From Aliiroseovarius sp. S1339 (GTDB taxonomy: Bacteria; Pseudomonadota; Alphaproteobacteria; Rhodobacterales; Rhodobacteraceae), in NCBI RefSeq assembly GCF_023195695.1, contig NZ_JALPQG010000007.1, positions 62,001-126,000 of the forward strand: a DNA stretch of 64,000 bases, given 5' to 3'. A model generated the notes under the pieces. It saw only the letters and a list, made by a program, of their open reading frames with translations. It was not told where the DNA came from and searched no databases. Positions within the stretch are counted from its first letter, which is position 1; each line of letters begins with the position of its first letter. Positions 24,733 to 35,105 of this stretch are shown here, piece after piece. The translations under genes were made by a program, and so were the position numbers.

Positions 24733-25452
24733 ATGGATCGACAACTGAAAAACAGCCGTGCTGGTGCTTTGCGCATAGGGGCGGCAATCGGAATTCTGAT
24801 CGGCCTGACCGGCTGTCTTGGCGGTGACGGAAAGTTCGGGCCGAAATTGTCAGACAGCGCGATCTTCTCGAACGAACGCGCGACACCGCGCGCCGATCTG
24901 GTGCGCGCAAAATCCGTCATGGGCGGGTTGGTGACCATCGCCGCGCCGAAAGGCTTCTGTATCGACACAAGTGCGCATCAAGACACCTCGTCAGGTGCGT
25001 TCATTCCTATCGGTGCCTGTGCCGCGTTAACCAAAGACGCCGGCGACCCGAAACCCGCAAAGCCCGCGTTCCTGACGGCAACTGTTCTTCCGATGCCGGT
25101 CCAGGCAGCGGCTTTGCCCAATAACCCCGACGCCCGCATGCGAGAGGCCCGTGCCTTTGTCCAAAGCGACAAAGGTCGTGCGGCGCTAAGCCGGGCGGGC
25201 AATGCCGGCACCGTTACCTTAATGGACATGAAGTCCGCTTCAAATGTGCTTTTTGTGCGGGTGAGAGACACGTCTGATGGTCTGCCCTTTGCGCTGTCAA
25301 ACACGACATGGCGCGCGTTTTTCGAATTGAACGGGCAGCTTGTGACCGCCAGTGCAACGGCTTTCGCCGATCAACCCTTCGGTCAGGGCAAAGGCTATGA
25401 GCTGTTGAAAGATTTCGTCGCGGCCATCCGCAAGGCCAGCCCGAAGGTCTAG
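24733..25452 (+). CDS. Putative lipoprotein
   Basis: From the ATG at 24733 the 239-residue protein starts with a basic segment and a hydrophobic helix ending in the lipobox LTGC (cysteine near position 27), so it is probably lipidated. The remaining sequence has no recognised domain; STATIC features are a helix-rich middle (REARAFVQSDKGRAALSRAG) and a C-terminus with QPFGQGKGYELLKDFVAAIRKAS, which suggests a small periplasmic fold. It is divergent from the CPBP protease gene. The alternative TTG start at 24712 would add seven residues. Confidence 0.7.
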   Translation: MDRQLKNSRAGALRIGAAIGILIGLTGCLGGDGKFGPKLSDSAIFSNERATPRADLVRAKSVMGGLVTIAAPKGFCIDTSAHQDTSSGAFIPIGACAALTKDAGDPKPAKPAFLTATVLPMPVQAAALPNNPDARMREARAFVQSDKGRAALSRAGNAGTVTLMDMKSASNVLFVRVRDTSDGLPFALSNTTWRAFFELNGQLVTASATAFADQPFGQGKGYELLKDFVAAIRKASPKV

Positions 25453-25557
25453 GGCGGCGGCTCACGGGGCGCGTCAGGTGGTTTGCGCAAACGAACCTAT
25501 TCTGTTTTAAGAATGAACACCGAAAGCAGGCGAATCTTAGCAGGGCAAGAACACATC

Positions 25558-26331
25558 ATGTTGCGACGTGTGAACGGTATCCTTGATCAATGGTTGCAGC
25601 GACGTGCATTGCAGCGTTGGCAGTCGGCCTTGCAGCAGGCCCAAACCCTTGACCTTGCATCGTTGCGCGCAGTGCGCGGTCGCGCGCGGCAAATGCGTCA
25701 GGCGTTGGACCGTGTGCTTCATGTGGCGGATGGCCGTCTGACGCTGCCATTGATCGGGTCGGATGCCATCCAAAAGCCGCTGCATTGCGACTGGGCCTAT
25801 CGACCAGAGCTGTGGCGCGGCCCGCTGTCGCCCCCCGGCCAAGCCGCCGTGGAAAGCAAGGCGACATTCGGCGGCGAGGCAACGCTGTTTCACGATTGCC
25901 GGGTTTCCGAACTGACAGTCCGGCAGGTGCGCAACACACGCGAAAGCGACTTGGCCCCGTTTGGCCTGCGAATGGATGTGTTCGGCTTTGACGGATCTTT
26001 CCTGTCGTTGGTGATCGAGCTGCCTCAATCGGCAACTGACGGACTGAAACGCAACCATCTTGTCCGCCTGACCACGCTGGTCGAGATGGAGAAACCGTTA
26101 GAGGTGTTTGCCCGCCTCAACATTCAGCACGGCCCCAACACCGAACAAATCGTTCGCGCTCTGCCCGACACGGACGCCGAGGCGGTCGTCGAATTTGATC
26201 TTGCCTACACCAATCTGAACGAGAAGCGGGTCGACCGAATGTGGGTCGACCTGGTCTTTGAAAACCCCGAGATGAGCCAGGTGATCCTGCGCGATGTAAC
26301 GTTCAGCCGACGCCCGCGGGCCGAGGTCTGA
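25558..26331 (+). CDS. DUF6478-like protein
   Basis: The protein has 257 residues from the ATG at 25558 (MLRRVNGILDQWLQRRALQRW); in-frame starts up to 25 codons upstream exist but add sequence without a good ribosome site. The N-terminal basic helices are followed by a beta-rich domain with WAYRPELWRGPL, LRMDVFGFDGSFLSLVIELP and MWVDLVFENPEMSQVILRDV. I recall this architecture as the Rhodobacterales DUF6478 family, of unknown function. It is followed after 29 bp by another lineage-specific gene, so the two probably act together. Confidence 0.65.
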   Translation: MLRRVNGILDQWLQRRALQRWQSALQQAQTLDLASLRAVRGRARQMRQALDRVLHVADGRLTLPLIGSDAIQKPLHCDWAYRPELWRGPLSPPGQAAVESKATFGGEATLFHDCRVSELTVRQVRNTRESDLAPFGLRMDVFGFDGSFLSLVIELPQSATDGLKRNHLVRLTTLVEMEKPLEVFARLNIQHGPNTEQIVRALPDTDAEAVVEFDLAYTNLNEKRVDRMWVDLVFENPEMSQVILRDVTFSRRPRAEV

Positions 26332-26360
26332 TCCCGAACCGACTGGATAAGGAGCGTGAG

Positions 26361-26741
26361 GTGACGAAACTTCAACTGGCAAAGGCGCGCATTCAGGCGG
26401 GCATTTGGGAAGGCGTTCTGACAACGGCTGACGCGCAGGATGCGGCCCCGGCGCTTGAAGTGACGCATCTGACCCAAACCATCGACGGCGTGACGGTCAC
26501 GCCGCACCCCGATCGGGCTGGTGCGTATTTTGTGAAAGTCCCGATCCCGGCGGATGCCCTGACAGAGGGCGTCCAGACTTTCGTGATCGCGGATAAGGAA
26601 AGCGGCGTGCAACTCGACACGTTCTCGATTGTGACGGGGCAGCCGCTGGAAACCGATATCCGCGCCGAAGTCGACCTGCTGCGCGAAGAACTTGATATGC
26701 TCAAGCGTGCGTTTCGCCGCCACTGCATGGAAACTGGCTAG
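26361..26741 (+). CDS. Hypothetical protein, partner of the DUF6478-like gene
   Basis: This 126-residue soluble protein starts at GTG 26361, with AAGGAG about 8 bp upstream. The N-terminal half is a short helix (AKARIQAGIWEGVLT). The middle is beta-rich (VTVTPHPDRAGAYFVKVPI; DALTEGVQTFVIADKESG). The C-terminal helix AEVDLLREELDMLKRAFRRH looks like a coiled-coil oligomerisation segment. No family is recognised. The gene is 3 bp from the DUF523 gene, which indicates one transcript. Confidence 0.65.
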   Translation: MTKLQLAKARIQAGIWEGVLTTADAQDAAPALEVTHLTQTIDGVTVTPHPDRAGAYFVKVPIPADALTEGVQTFVIADKESGVQLDTFSIVTGQPLETDIRAEVDLLREELDMLKRAFRRHCMETG

Positions 26742-26744
26742 GCC

Positions 26745-27230
26745 ATGTCACGGCTTTTGGTCAGCGCCTGTCTGATGGGACAAATGGTGCGCTATGACGG
26801 CCGAGCCAAGACCTTTGTGCACGCGTGTTTGACAAGATGGGACGCCGATGGCCGCGTCGTCCCGTTTTGCCCAGAACTGTCGGGTGGGCTTGCTATCCCG
26901 CGACGGTCGGCCGAGATTGAACCGGGATATAACGGCGATGATGTCCTGGCTGGGCGTGCCAAAGTCGTTGACTGTGACGGCGCAGACGTGACCGCCGCTT
27001 TCGTCGCTGGCGCGCGGTTGGCGGTTGATCTGGCCCGCAACCGCGATTGCAGCTATGCATTGCTGACCGAGGCCAGCCCGTCCTGCGGATCATCCCTGCT
27101 TTACAGCGGGCATCACGATTGCACGCGACGGGCGGGGTTTGGTGTCACCACCGCAGCCTTGCGCGCGGCTGGGGTTACCGTTTTCGCCCCAGATCAGATC
27201 GACGCACTGGCGGCGGATTGCGCATGGTAA
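26745..27230 (+). CDS. DUF523 domain protein
   Basis: This 161-residue protein has the DUF523 hallmarks: an early conserved cysteine in VSACLMGQMVRYDG, VPFCPELSGGLAIPR, a second conserved Cys in EASPSCGSS, and the ending FAPDQIDAL. The conserved cysteines suggest metal or [Fe-S] binding or a thiol chemistry role, and no reaction is established. It is the last gene of the run that begins with the DUF6478-like gene. Confidence 0.85.
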   Translation: MSRLLVSACLMGQMVRYDGRAKTFVHACLTRWDADGRVVPFCPELSGGLAIPRRSAEIEPGYNGDDVLAGRAKVVDCDGADVTAAFVAGARLAVDLARNRDCSYALLTEASPSCGSSLLYSGHHDCTRRAGFGVTTAALRAAGVTVFAPDQIDALAADCAW

Positions 27231-27297
27231 GCCGTGTCGGTTACGCAGCGTTTCGAATGACAGCGTCTGTGACCTCGTCCAGATTTGCCGCAACTGA

Positions 27298-29340
<2,043 letters not shown>

Positions 29341-29378
29341 TCTGATCATGTGATCCGGGGTAGCGCCGCGGAGGTCAC

Positions 29379-30299
29379 ATGGTTTTCATCGCCGTCTTTG
29401 CCGGGCTTATGCCCGTCTTTCTTCTGGTCGGGCTGGGTGGGCTGTTGCGCAACCGCTTGTCGGTGAACGCGTGGCAGGGGCTGGATCGCCTGAACTTCGA
29501 GATTCTGTTCCCCGCGCTTCTGTTCGTCGCGGCCGCCAGCCGCCCCATCGAGATTGAAAAGCTGGTAATTATGGCCCCGGTGGTGTGGGCGATCCTCTCG
29601 GTCGGTTTGGGGCTTGGTTGGCTGGTTCGCCATGTCGGGCCCGACCGGTTTCTGGATTTCGCGGGTGCTTGGCAGGTTGGCTGGCGCTTCAACACAGCCC
29701 TTGGTCTGGTCGCGGTTGAGCTGCTGACCCATGGCGGCGCTGGCGAAATGGCTGTGGCAGTCGGTATGGGTGTGCCCGTGGCAAATCTGTTCGCCGTATC
29801 TGCCCTGTCACGCGGCGGGGCGCTGGGCTTCGGGGCGACGGTGGCGAAAATCGCCCTGAACCCGTTCCTGCTGGCAAGTCTTGGCGGCGTGGTGTTCGGC
29901 CTGATGGGCTGGCGCCTGCCCACGCCCATTATGGCACCGATCGAGATGTTGGCGCGCGCAGCGATCCCCATCGCGCTTTTGTCCATCGGCGCGACGATGA
30001 ACTGGGGCGCGCTGGCGCGGCTGGATCGTTTTAACGGCGCGATATGCGCCATCAAGTTGGTGGCTCTACCTCTGTTCGCACTGGCAGTTGGTTTGGTCTT
30101 CAACCTCGATCCGGCCATCGCCTCGTTGCTGGTGGTGTTCGCGGCTCTGCCCACCGCGTCCGCCGCGCATGTGTTGGCATCTGCTTTTGGCGCGGACCGA
30201 AATCTGGTGGCGACGTTGATTGCGCAGACCACTTTATTGGCCGCGATCAGTTTGCCGATTTGGATCAGTCTCGCAGAGCTAATCTTTTCAACGAGATAG
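29379..30299 (+). CDS. AEC family transporter
   Basis: This 306-residue protein has ten membrane segments in two inverted halves, as in auxin-efflux-carrier proteins of the bile/arsenite/riboflavin superfamily. The start FIAVFAGLMPVFLLVGLGGL, the NFEILFPALLFVA segment and the second-half FAALPTASAAHVLASAFG are typical. Bacterial members export or import carboxylates such as malonate or malate. GGAGG lies before the ATG. The next gene is a LysR regulator on the same strand 131 bp away, a possible control partner. Confidence 0.85.
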   Translation: MVFIAVFAGLMPVFLLVGLGGLLRNRLSVNAWQGLDRLNFEILFPALLFVAAASRPIEIEKLVIMAPVVWAILSVGLGLGWLVRHVGPDRFLDFAGAWQVGWRFNTALGLVAVELLTHGGAGEMAVAVGMGVPVANLFAVSALSRGGALGFGATVAKIALNPFLLASLGGVVFGLMGWRLPTPIMAPIEMLARAAIPIALLSIGATMNWGALARLDRFNGAICAIKLVALPLFALAVGLVFNLDPAIASLLVVFAALPTASAAHVLASAFGADRNLVATLIAQTTLLAAISLPIWISLAELIFSTR

Positions 30300-30430
30300 C
30301 GCCCTGTCGTCGTTTCCAGACCCACAACGATCCCTGCAATTACCCCCGTATTGTCTGTTGTTCTTCACAGTCTTGCCCCAATTCAAACCGATACAGGTCA
30401 GCACTGGGGTGTAATAGTGGAAAGAGTGAA

Positions 30431-31336
30431 ATGGATCGACTGACCGAAATGGAAGCCTTCGCCACTGTTGTGGATCAAGGCGGATTCACGGACGCTGCCA
30501 AGAAGATGGGGATCTCGAAATCGGCGGTGTCCAAACATGTGTCCAGCCTAGAGGCGCGCCTTGGCGCCCGGCTTTTAAACCGCACAACGCGACGAGTCAG
30601 CCCGACCGAAATTGGCCTTGCCTATTACGACCGCGCACGCCGGGTTTTGAACGACGCGGGCGAGGCGGATGCGCTCGTGACTTCGATGCAATCTGCCCCG
30701 TCGGGCATTTTACGAATATCGGTTGCGACGGATTTTGGAGTCAATCATCTGAGCCCGGTTCTGGGTGAGTTTCTGCATGATTTCCCTGACGTGCATGTGA
30801 ATATGGATTTGGCCAACCGCTATGTAGAGCTGATTTCCGAAGGGTTCGATATGGCGATCCGTGTGGGAGAGTTGGAAGACAGCTCGTTGCGCGCGCGAAA
30901 AATCTCGACAACCACCCGCCGAATGGTCGGCAGCCCCGCCTATTTCGAGCAGTATGGTCGCCCCACGCGCATCGACGATCTGAATGAACACAAGCTTCTG
31001 CATTATTCGAACCAGAGTTCGGGCAATGTCTGGAAAGTTCCCGCCCCGTCAGGTGAGATGCGGCAAGTCCGCTCGGCAGGTTGGCTGAGTGTGAATGACG
31101 GCCAATCCCTTCTGAACGCTGCCATTTCCGGCCTTGGCATCGCCTATCTGCCAAGCTTTCTTTATGCAGACGCGTTGGAACAAGGCTTGGTGGTCGACGC
31201 GATCCCAGACTTGCCGAAGGATGTTCAAGGTATTTATGCCGTCTATCCGCCGGGCCGGTTCACCCAGCCCAAAGTGCGCGCGTTCATCGACTTTTTGGTG
31301 CACGCCTTTGCTGATAAGGGGCCGGACCACTGGTAG
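30431..31336 (+). CDS. LysR family regulator
   Basis: This 301-residue protein starts at the ATG at 30431. Its N-terminal winged helix-turn-helix is MDRLTEMEAFATVVDQGG.. DAAKKMGISKSAVSKHVSSL, and the effector-binding domain is of the periplasmic-binding type (GILRISVATDFGVNHLSPVL; ..NAAISGLGIAYLPSFL). GAGTGA lies upstream as a weak site. An unusually long open frame extends upstream to 30044 and overlaps the AEC gene, but that part has no family match. The target genes are not identified; the neighbouring AEC transporter is the natural candidate. Confidence 0.9.
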   Translation: MDRLTEMEAFATVVDQGGFTDAAKKMGISKSAVSKHVSSLEARLGARLLNRTTRRVSPTEIGLAYYDRARRVLNDAGEADALVTSMQSAPSGILRISVATDFGVNHLSPVLGEFLHDFPDVHVNMDLANRYVELISEGFDMAIRVGELEDSSLRARKISTTTRRMVGSPAYFEQYGRPTRIDDLNEHKLLHYSNQSSGNVWKVPAPSGEMRQVRSAGWLSVNDGQSLLNAAISGLGIAYLPSFLYADALEQGLVVDAIPDLPKDVQGIYAVYPPGRFTQPKVRAFIDFLVHAFADKGPDHW

Positions 31337-31340
31337 GCGC

Positions 31341-31365
31341 GACCGGCACCTATTCGGTGCTGGTC
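31341..31365. terminator. Hairpin between convergent lysR and ompA-like genes
   Basis: GACCGGCACC and GGTGCTGGTC form a ten-base-pair stem with a TATTC loop, overlapping the last codons of the OmpA-like gene. There is no T-run on either strand, so it is a bidirectional terminator candidate only. Confidence 0.35.
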
Positions 31366-32282
31366 AGAACCGCCTCGACCCGCCGGTTCAGCTCGCGCCC
31401 TTGCGGGGTTAGGTTGGCGGCAAGCGGCATCAAAAAACCGACGCCCTGCGCCGAAAGTTGTGCGGGGTTTGCGCCGTAAAGCTTGATCAGACTGTTCATC
31501 ACAGATGTCGCCCGTTTGCGTGACAGGGCGACGTTACCGTCAAGACTGCCTTCTGCATCAGTGTGCCCCACCAGAATGATCTGCCGTGCAGGGTTCTGAG
31601 CCAGATATTTCGCAAGCTCCGCCAAAACGGGCACGTCTTCGTCGGTTAGCTGCGACGACCCCGTTGCAAAGCTTAGTCCGCTAAGGACCGTACGCCCGCT
31701 GGTTTCAAGCTGTTTGCCAATTGGACCCGACGGCTGAACGCGAACCGTGGTCGTCGAGGTGGTTTGCGGGGCCGAGACCTTGGTATTTGTGCTGCCCGCA
31801 GGGCTGACTTGCACCAGTTCGACAAAAGCATCCTCTTTCGACCGACTGACCAGAAGGCCGGCAAACTGGTCGCCCTTGCGCGCGCTCAGATAATGAAAGT
31901 CGCCCAGATCGACATACATGTCCGGCGCCTTGAAGTGCCCGACCTCGAAACGGAAATCATAGCCTCCGCAGGATACGGTCTGGCATTGCAACAGGATTTC
32001 ATAACCGTCTGCGACCAACTGATCGCGCAAGCTGACCAGAATTTGAAAGCTTGTCTGGCTTGTGCCGTTCACTTTCCAAGCCTGCCTGTTGACCTGCCCT
32101 TCAGCGGCAATGGTGGGAACTGTTTCGCCATCAAACCGCGCGACCGCGAGGTTGGCGCGCGCCGCATCTTGCTTATCACTGGCCCGCAGCTTCGCACCGG
32201 CTGGCAGATCAAGGGCGTAGGCCGGCGACGTTGCAAAAGCGCAGGACATTACCAAGAATCCCAGTCGAAATAGTCGGGACAT
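31350..32282 (-). CDS. OmpA-family outer membrane/peptidoglycan-binding protein
   Basis: From the ATG at 32282 (MSRLFRLGFLVMSC) the 310-residue protein has a cleavable signal ending near SPAYA. The middle is a beta-rich domain (GYEILLQCQTVSCGGYDFRF with paired cysteines). The C-terminal OmpA-like peptidoglycan-binding domain spans roughly residues 200-310: GLSFATGSSQLTDEDVPVL, ILVGHTDAEGSLDGNVALSR and a final RELNRRVEAVLTS. No transmembrane barrel is obvious, so it may be a periplasmic anchor. It is last in an operon with the peroxidase-like, GNAT and CinA genes. Confidence 0.85.
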   Translation of the reverse strand: MSRLFRLGFLVMSCAFATSPAYALDLPAGAKLRASDKQDAARANLAVARFDGETVPTIAAEGQVNRQAWKVNGTSQTSFQILVSLRDQLVADGYEILLQCQTVSCGGYDFRFEVGHFKAPDMYVDLGDFHYLSARKGDQFAGLLVSRSKEDAFVELVQVSPAGSTNTKVSAPQTTSTTTVRVQPSGPIGKQLETSGRTVLSGLSFATGSSQLTDEDVPVLAELAKYLAQNPARQIILVGHTDAEGSLDGNVALSRKRATSVMNSLIKLYGANPAQLSAQGVGFLMPLAANLTPQGRELNRRVEAVLTSTE

Positions 32283-32287
32283 GCAGA

Positions 32288-32863
32288 TCACCGATGGTTT
32301 GCGTGATAGGCGTCGTTGGGTTGCATGCCCACAGCCGATGCCATGCGGTTGGACATCGAGAAAAACCCGACAGTCGCGGCAATATCCCAGATATCGCGAT
32401 CCGAAAAACCGGCCTGCCGCAGCGCTTCGCGGTCGGCTTCTTGTGTTTCGGACGAGGTTTTGGTGATCTTCTCGGCAAAGCTCAGCATGGTGTGCTGGCG
32501 GTCGTCCAGATCGGCCATGCGCCAGTTCATCACCAACGCTTCGCCCAGCTTCGGGTTGCCGGACAGTTCGCGCACCGCGGCTCCATGGGCGACTTGGCAA
32601 TACCAACACCGATTGATCGAGCTGACGACCACCGCGATCATTTCACGTTCCAGCTTCGAAAGCCCGCTGTCGCCCAGCATCAGCTCGTTATACATATCTG
32701 AAAACGCGCGCAATTTTTCCATGTCGAAGGCATAGGCCTTCAGAACATTTGGCACCAATCCCAGCTTTTCGTCGCATATGTCGAAGTATTTCTGAATATC
32801 TTCGGGCAGGGGATCGACCATCGGCAGGTTCAGCGCCGTGACACCAGAGTTGTTATGTTTCAT
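32288..32863 (-). CDS. Peroxidase-related (AhpD/carboxymuconolactone decarboxylase-like) enzyme
   Basis: The 191-residue protein carries the AhpD-type redox motif in NRCWYCQVAHGAA (C-x2-C plus His), followed by helices RQHTMLSFAEKITKT and SNRMASAVGMQP. This matches the 'peroxidase-related enzyme' subgroup, in which two cysteines reduce peroxides via an external thiol. Whether this protein reduces organic or hydrogen peroxide cannot be told from sequence. It is 6 bp from both the OmpA-like and GNAT genes, so the operon is tight. Confidence 0.85.
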   Translation of the reverse strand: MKHNNSGVTALNLPMVDPLPEDIQKYFDICDEKLGLVPNVLKAYAFDMEKLRAFSDMYNELMLGDSGLSKLEREMIAVVVSSINRCWYCQVAHGAAVRELSGNPKLGEALVMNWRMADLDDRQHTMLSFAEKITKTSSETQEADREALRQAGFSDRDIWDIAATVGFFSMSNRMASAVGMQPNDAYHANHR

Positions 32864-32869
32864 CGTCGT

Positions 32870-33607
32870 TCATCCCTGCGATGGCTTGGTGCGATAATGG
32901 TAATGCCCGACAAGGTGCATCCCTATATTTGTATAAAGCGGATTGGCTGCATGGTTGCCTTGGGTCACGATCAGGGCGATATATTTCGCGCCTTGCGATT
33001 TGCCCCAGATGGCCGCTTGTTTCAGCAGGTTCAGACCAGTGCCCTGACGGCGCAATTCCTTGTCCACATGCAGGGCGTGAACCATCGCAATGTCTTCATG
33101 CAGCCCGACAAACCCGACGCCTGACGGGGTGTCGTCGGTGCGGGCCAACAGGCCGGTCTTTGGGCATTTTGCCCGCTCCATCACTGCGCGGCGGGCTTCG
33201 CCCACGCCGCCTGCGTTCCACAATTCGTGCATGATCGACAGCGTCGGCCAAATTGAAAACGCCGAAACGGGCGGGGGTGCGTTTTTGGTCAACTCGTCGA
33301 TCCCGATGACCCAAAAATTCACTGGATCGACGATATGATAACCGTGCTTTTCCAGCATATCATCCAAGTGTTCGTCGCCGTGGCGGATCTGAAACAACGG
33401 GTTCATACCCAGCTCTCGCATCGCTTTTTCGGCAACCGGCAGGTCGGCTTCGGTGGTCGGCCAATTCTCGGTCGCCGCCGAGACGCGCTTGCCGCCACCC
33501 GCGCCATCACGAATGACCCATGCGCCAACGCGCTTTGTGTTGGCGGGTGGCCAGGTTGCCTCGCACGCCTCGATGATAGCGTCAACGCTGGGAAGCTCGT
33601 TTTTCAT
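32870..33607 (-). CDS. GNAT family N-acetyltransferase
   Basis: This 245-residue protein has a C-terminal GNAT domain. The acetyl-CoA-binding signature is VHALHVDKELRRQGTGLNLL followed by AAIWGKSQGAKYIALIV, and the rest of the core includes GVGFVGLHEDIAMV. The N-terminal half (residues 1-110) is a separate, family-specific region. The substrate is unknown. Its start overlaps the cinA stop by four bases, so it is translated with cinA. No toxin-antitoxin partner is visible. Confidence 0.85.
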   Translation of the reverse strand: MKNELPSVDAIIEACEATWPPANTKRVGAWVIRDGAGGGKRVSAATENWPTTEADLPVAEKAMRELGMNPLFQIRHGDEHLDDMLEKHGYHIVDPVNFWVIGIDELTKNAPPPVSAFSIWPTLSIMHELWNAGGVGEARRAVMERAKCPKTGLLARTDDTPSGVGFVGLHEDIAMVHALHVDKELRRQGTGLNLLKQAAIWGKSQGAKYIALIVTQGNHAANPLYTNIGMHLVGHYHYRTKPSQG

Positions 33608-34332
33608 GTGTCCTCCGGAAAAAGCTTAGAAAGGGTCTGGGCTGCAGCGTCAAGCCGGGCAGCGTCGGTGCCGCGGATCACGACGTTAGCGCCAAATTGC
33701 CCGTTTTCAATGAATGGATAAGATCCGAAACCGAGGTCGGCATAGTCTTGCGCCAGTTTACCAAGGGGCCCGGCGATCTCGCTCTCGGCACTCTCGATCC
33801 GCACAGATATGGATTGCAACGGGGTGCCGCCCGTTAAGCCGGGCAAAACACTGTCGACCATCGCCTTAAAAATAGAGGGAACACCCGCCATCACATGGAC
33901 ATTTTCCAGCGTGAAGCCGGGCGCGACTGACACCGGGTTTTCGATCAAGGTCGCGTGGTCCGGGATGCGCGCCATGCGTTGGCGAGCTTCGTTGAACTCC
34001 TGACCCTTGGCGGCGTAATGGGCCGCCAGCAGGTCGCGTGCATCGTCGCGGATGTCGATATGGTCTCCGAAGGCTCGCGCAATACAGTCGGCGGTGATGT
34101 CGTCATGCGTCGGGCCGATCCCGCCTGAGGTAAAAACATGATCATAGCTTTCAGAAAGAGCCTTCACAGCAGTTTCAATCGCGGGGGCATCGTCCGAGAC
34201 GACGCGCACTTCCTTCAGATCGATCCCACATTCGGTAAGCTTACCCGCGAGGTGATGCGTGTTCGCATCCCTTGTCCGGCCTGACAAAATCTCGTCTCCG
34301 ATTACCAACATGGCAGCTGTCGGGTTGGGCAT
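33604..34332 (-). CDS. CinA N-terminal/MoaB-like molybdopterin-binding protein
   Basis: The 242-residue protein has the MoaB/CinA fold: VIGDEILSGRTRDANTHHLAG, VVSDDAPAIETAVKAL and TSGGIGPTHDDITADCIARA (molybdopterin-binding region). Only the N-terminal domain of CinA is present; the nicotinamide-nucleotide deamidase (PncC) domain is missing, which is common in proteins annotated 'competence/damage-inducible protein A'. Such stand-alone forms are thought to hydrolyse ADP-ribose or a related nucleotide. It is the first gene of a four-gene operon and divergent from sfsA. Confidence 0.85.
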   Translation of the reverse strand: MPNPTAAMLVIGDEILSGRTRDANTHHLAGKLTECGIDLKEVRVVSDDAPAIETAVKALSESYDHVFTSGGIGPTHDDITADCIARAFGDHIDIRDDARDLLAAHYAAKGQEFNEARQRMARIPDHATLIENPVSVAPGFTLENVHVMAGVPSIFKAMVDSVLPGLTGGTPLQSISVRIESAESEIAGPLGKLAQDYADLGFGSYPFIENGQFGANVVIRGTDAARLDAAAQTLSKLFPEDT

Positions 34333-34370
34333 AACTTGCTCCTTTCCTACTTCCGGTATAGGCCCGCGTT

Positions 34371-35069
34371 ATGAAATTTCCCAGCCCTCTTGTGCCCGCA
34401 ACGCTCATTCGCCGCTACAAGCGCTTTTTGGCGGATTGCCTGTTGGAGGACGGTCGCGAAGTGACGGCCCATTGCGCCAATCCCGGTTCGATGATGGGGC
34501 TGGCTGAGCCGGGTATGAAAATCTGGCTGGAACCCAACGACGACCCCAAGAAGAAGCTGAAGTTTGGCTGGCGGTTGGTCGACCATGAAAACGAGCATTT
34601 CACCGGCGTTGATACCTCGGTGCCGAACCGCGCTTTGCGCGCGGCGCTAGAGGCACGTTCGGTCGCTGGTTTGGGCGAATATCATACGGTTCGGGCGGAG
34701 GTGAAATACGGCGAAAACAGCCGCATCGACTTTCTGTTGGAAGGCCCGGGTCTGACCTATGTCGAGGTGAAATCAGTGACCCTGTCCCGCCAGCCCGGCT
34801 TGGCTGAGTTCCCCGACAGTGTGACCGCCCGCGGCACCAAGCATCTGGGTGAGCTTGCGAAAGTGGTCGGGCAGGGGCATCGCGCAGTGATGCTCTATCT
34901 TGTGCAGCGCACGGATTGTGACCGGTTTGATCTGGCCCGTGACATTGACCCGACCTATGCCGCTGCGTTTGTTGACGCGCGCGCCGCCGGGGTCGACCTC
35001 ATCGTGCTGGGCACACAGATCAGCCCCGATGGCATCCATGTCGCGGCCCCTCTGGCGTCTTTGGCCTGA
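34371..35069 (+). CDS. sfsA: SfsA family DNA/RNA nuclease
   Basis: This 232-residue protein matches the SfsA family: RRYKRFLADCLLEDGREVTA, HCANPGSMMGL, NRALRAALEA, KYGENSRIDFLLEG and YVEVKSVTLSRQ, with the PD-(D/E)xK-like core D..EVK. The family was first described as a sugar-fermentation stimulator and later assigned a nuclease-like fold. It is 36 bp from map and may be in the same transcript; the divergent cinA start is 38 bp away. Confidence 0.92.
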   Translation: MKFPSPLVPATLIRRYKRFLADCLLEDGREVTAHCANPGSMMGLAEPGMKIWLEPNDDPKKKLKFGWRLVDHENEHFTGVDTSVPNRALRAALEARSVAGLGEYHTVRAEVKYGENSRIDFLLEGPGLTYVEVKSVTLSRQPGLAEFPDSVTARGTKHLGELAKVVGQGHRAVMLYLVQRTDCDRFDLARDIDPTYAAAFVDARAAGVDLIVLGTQISPDGIHVAAPLASLA

Positions 35070-35105
35070 ACATCCTATTTAGGGGCGAAGCAAGAGGACC
35101 AACCC

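Noticed and set aside
30044-30430. N-terminal extension of the LysR frame over the end of the AEC gene
   Set aside because: The extension has no family sequence; the LysR domain begins at the ATG at 30431, and the AEC gene occupies that DNA.
32283-32609. N-terminal extension of the OmpA-like frame across the peroxidase-like gene
   Set aside because: A signal peptide begins exactly at the ATG at 32282; the extension has no family character and lies antiparallel in frame over the neighbouring gene.
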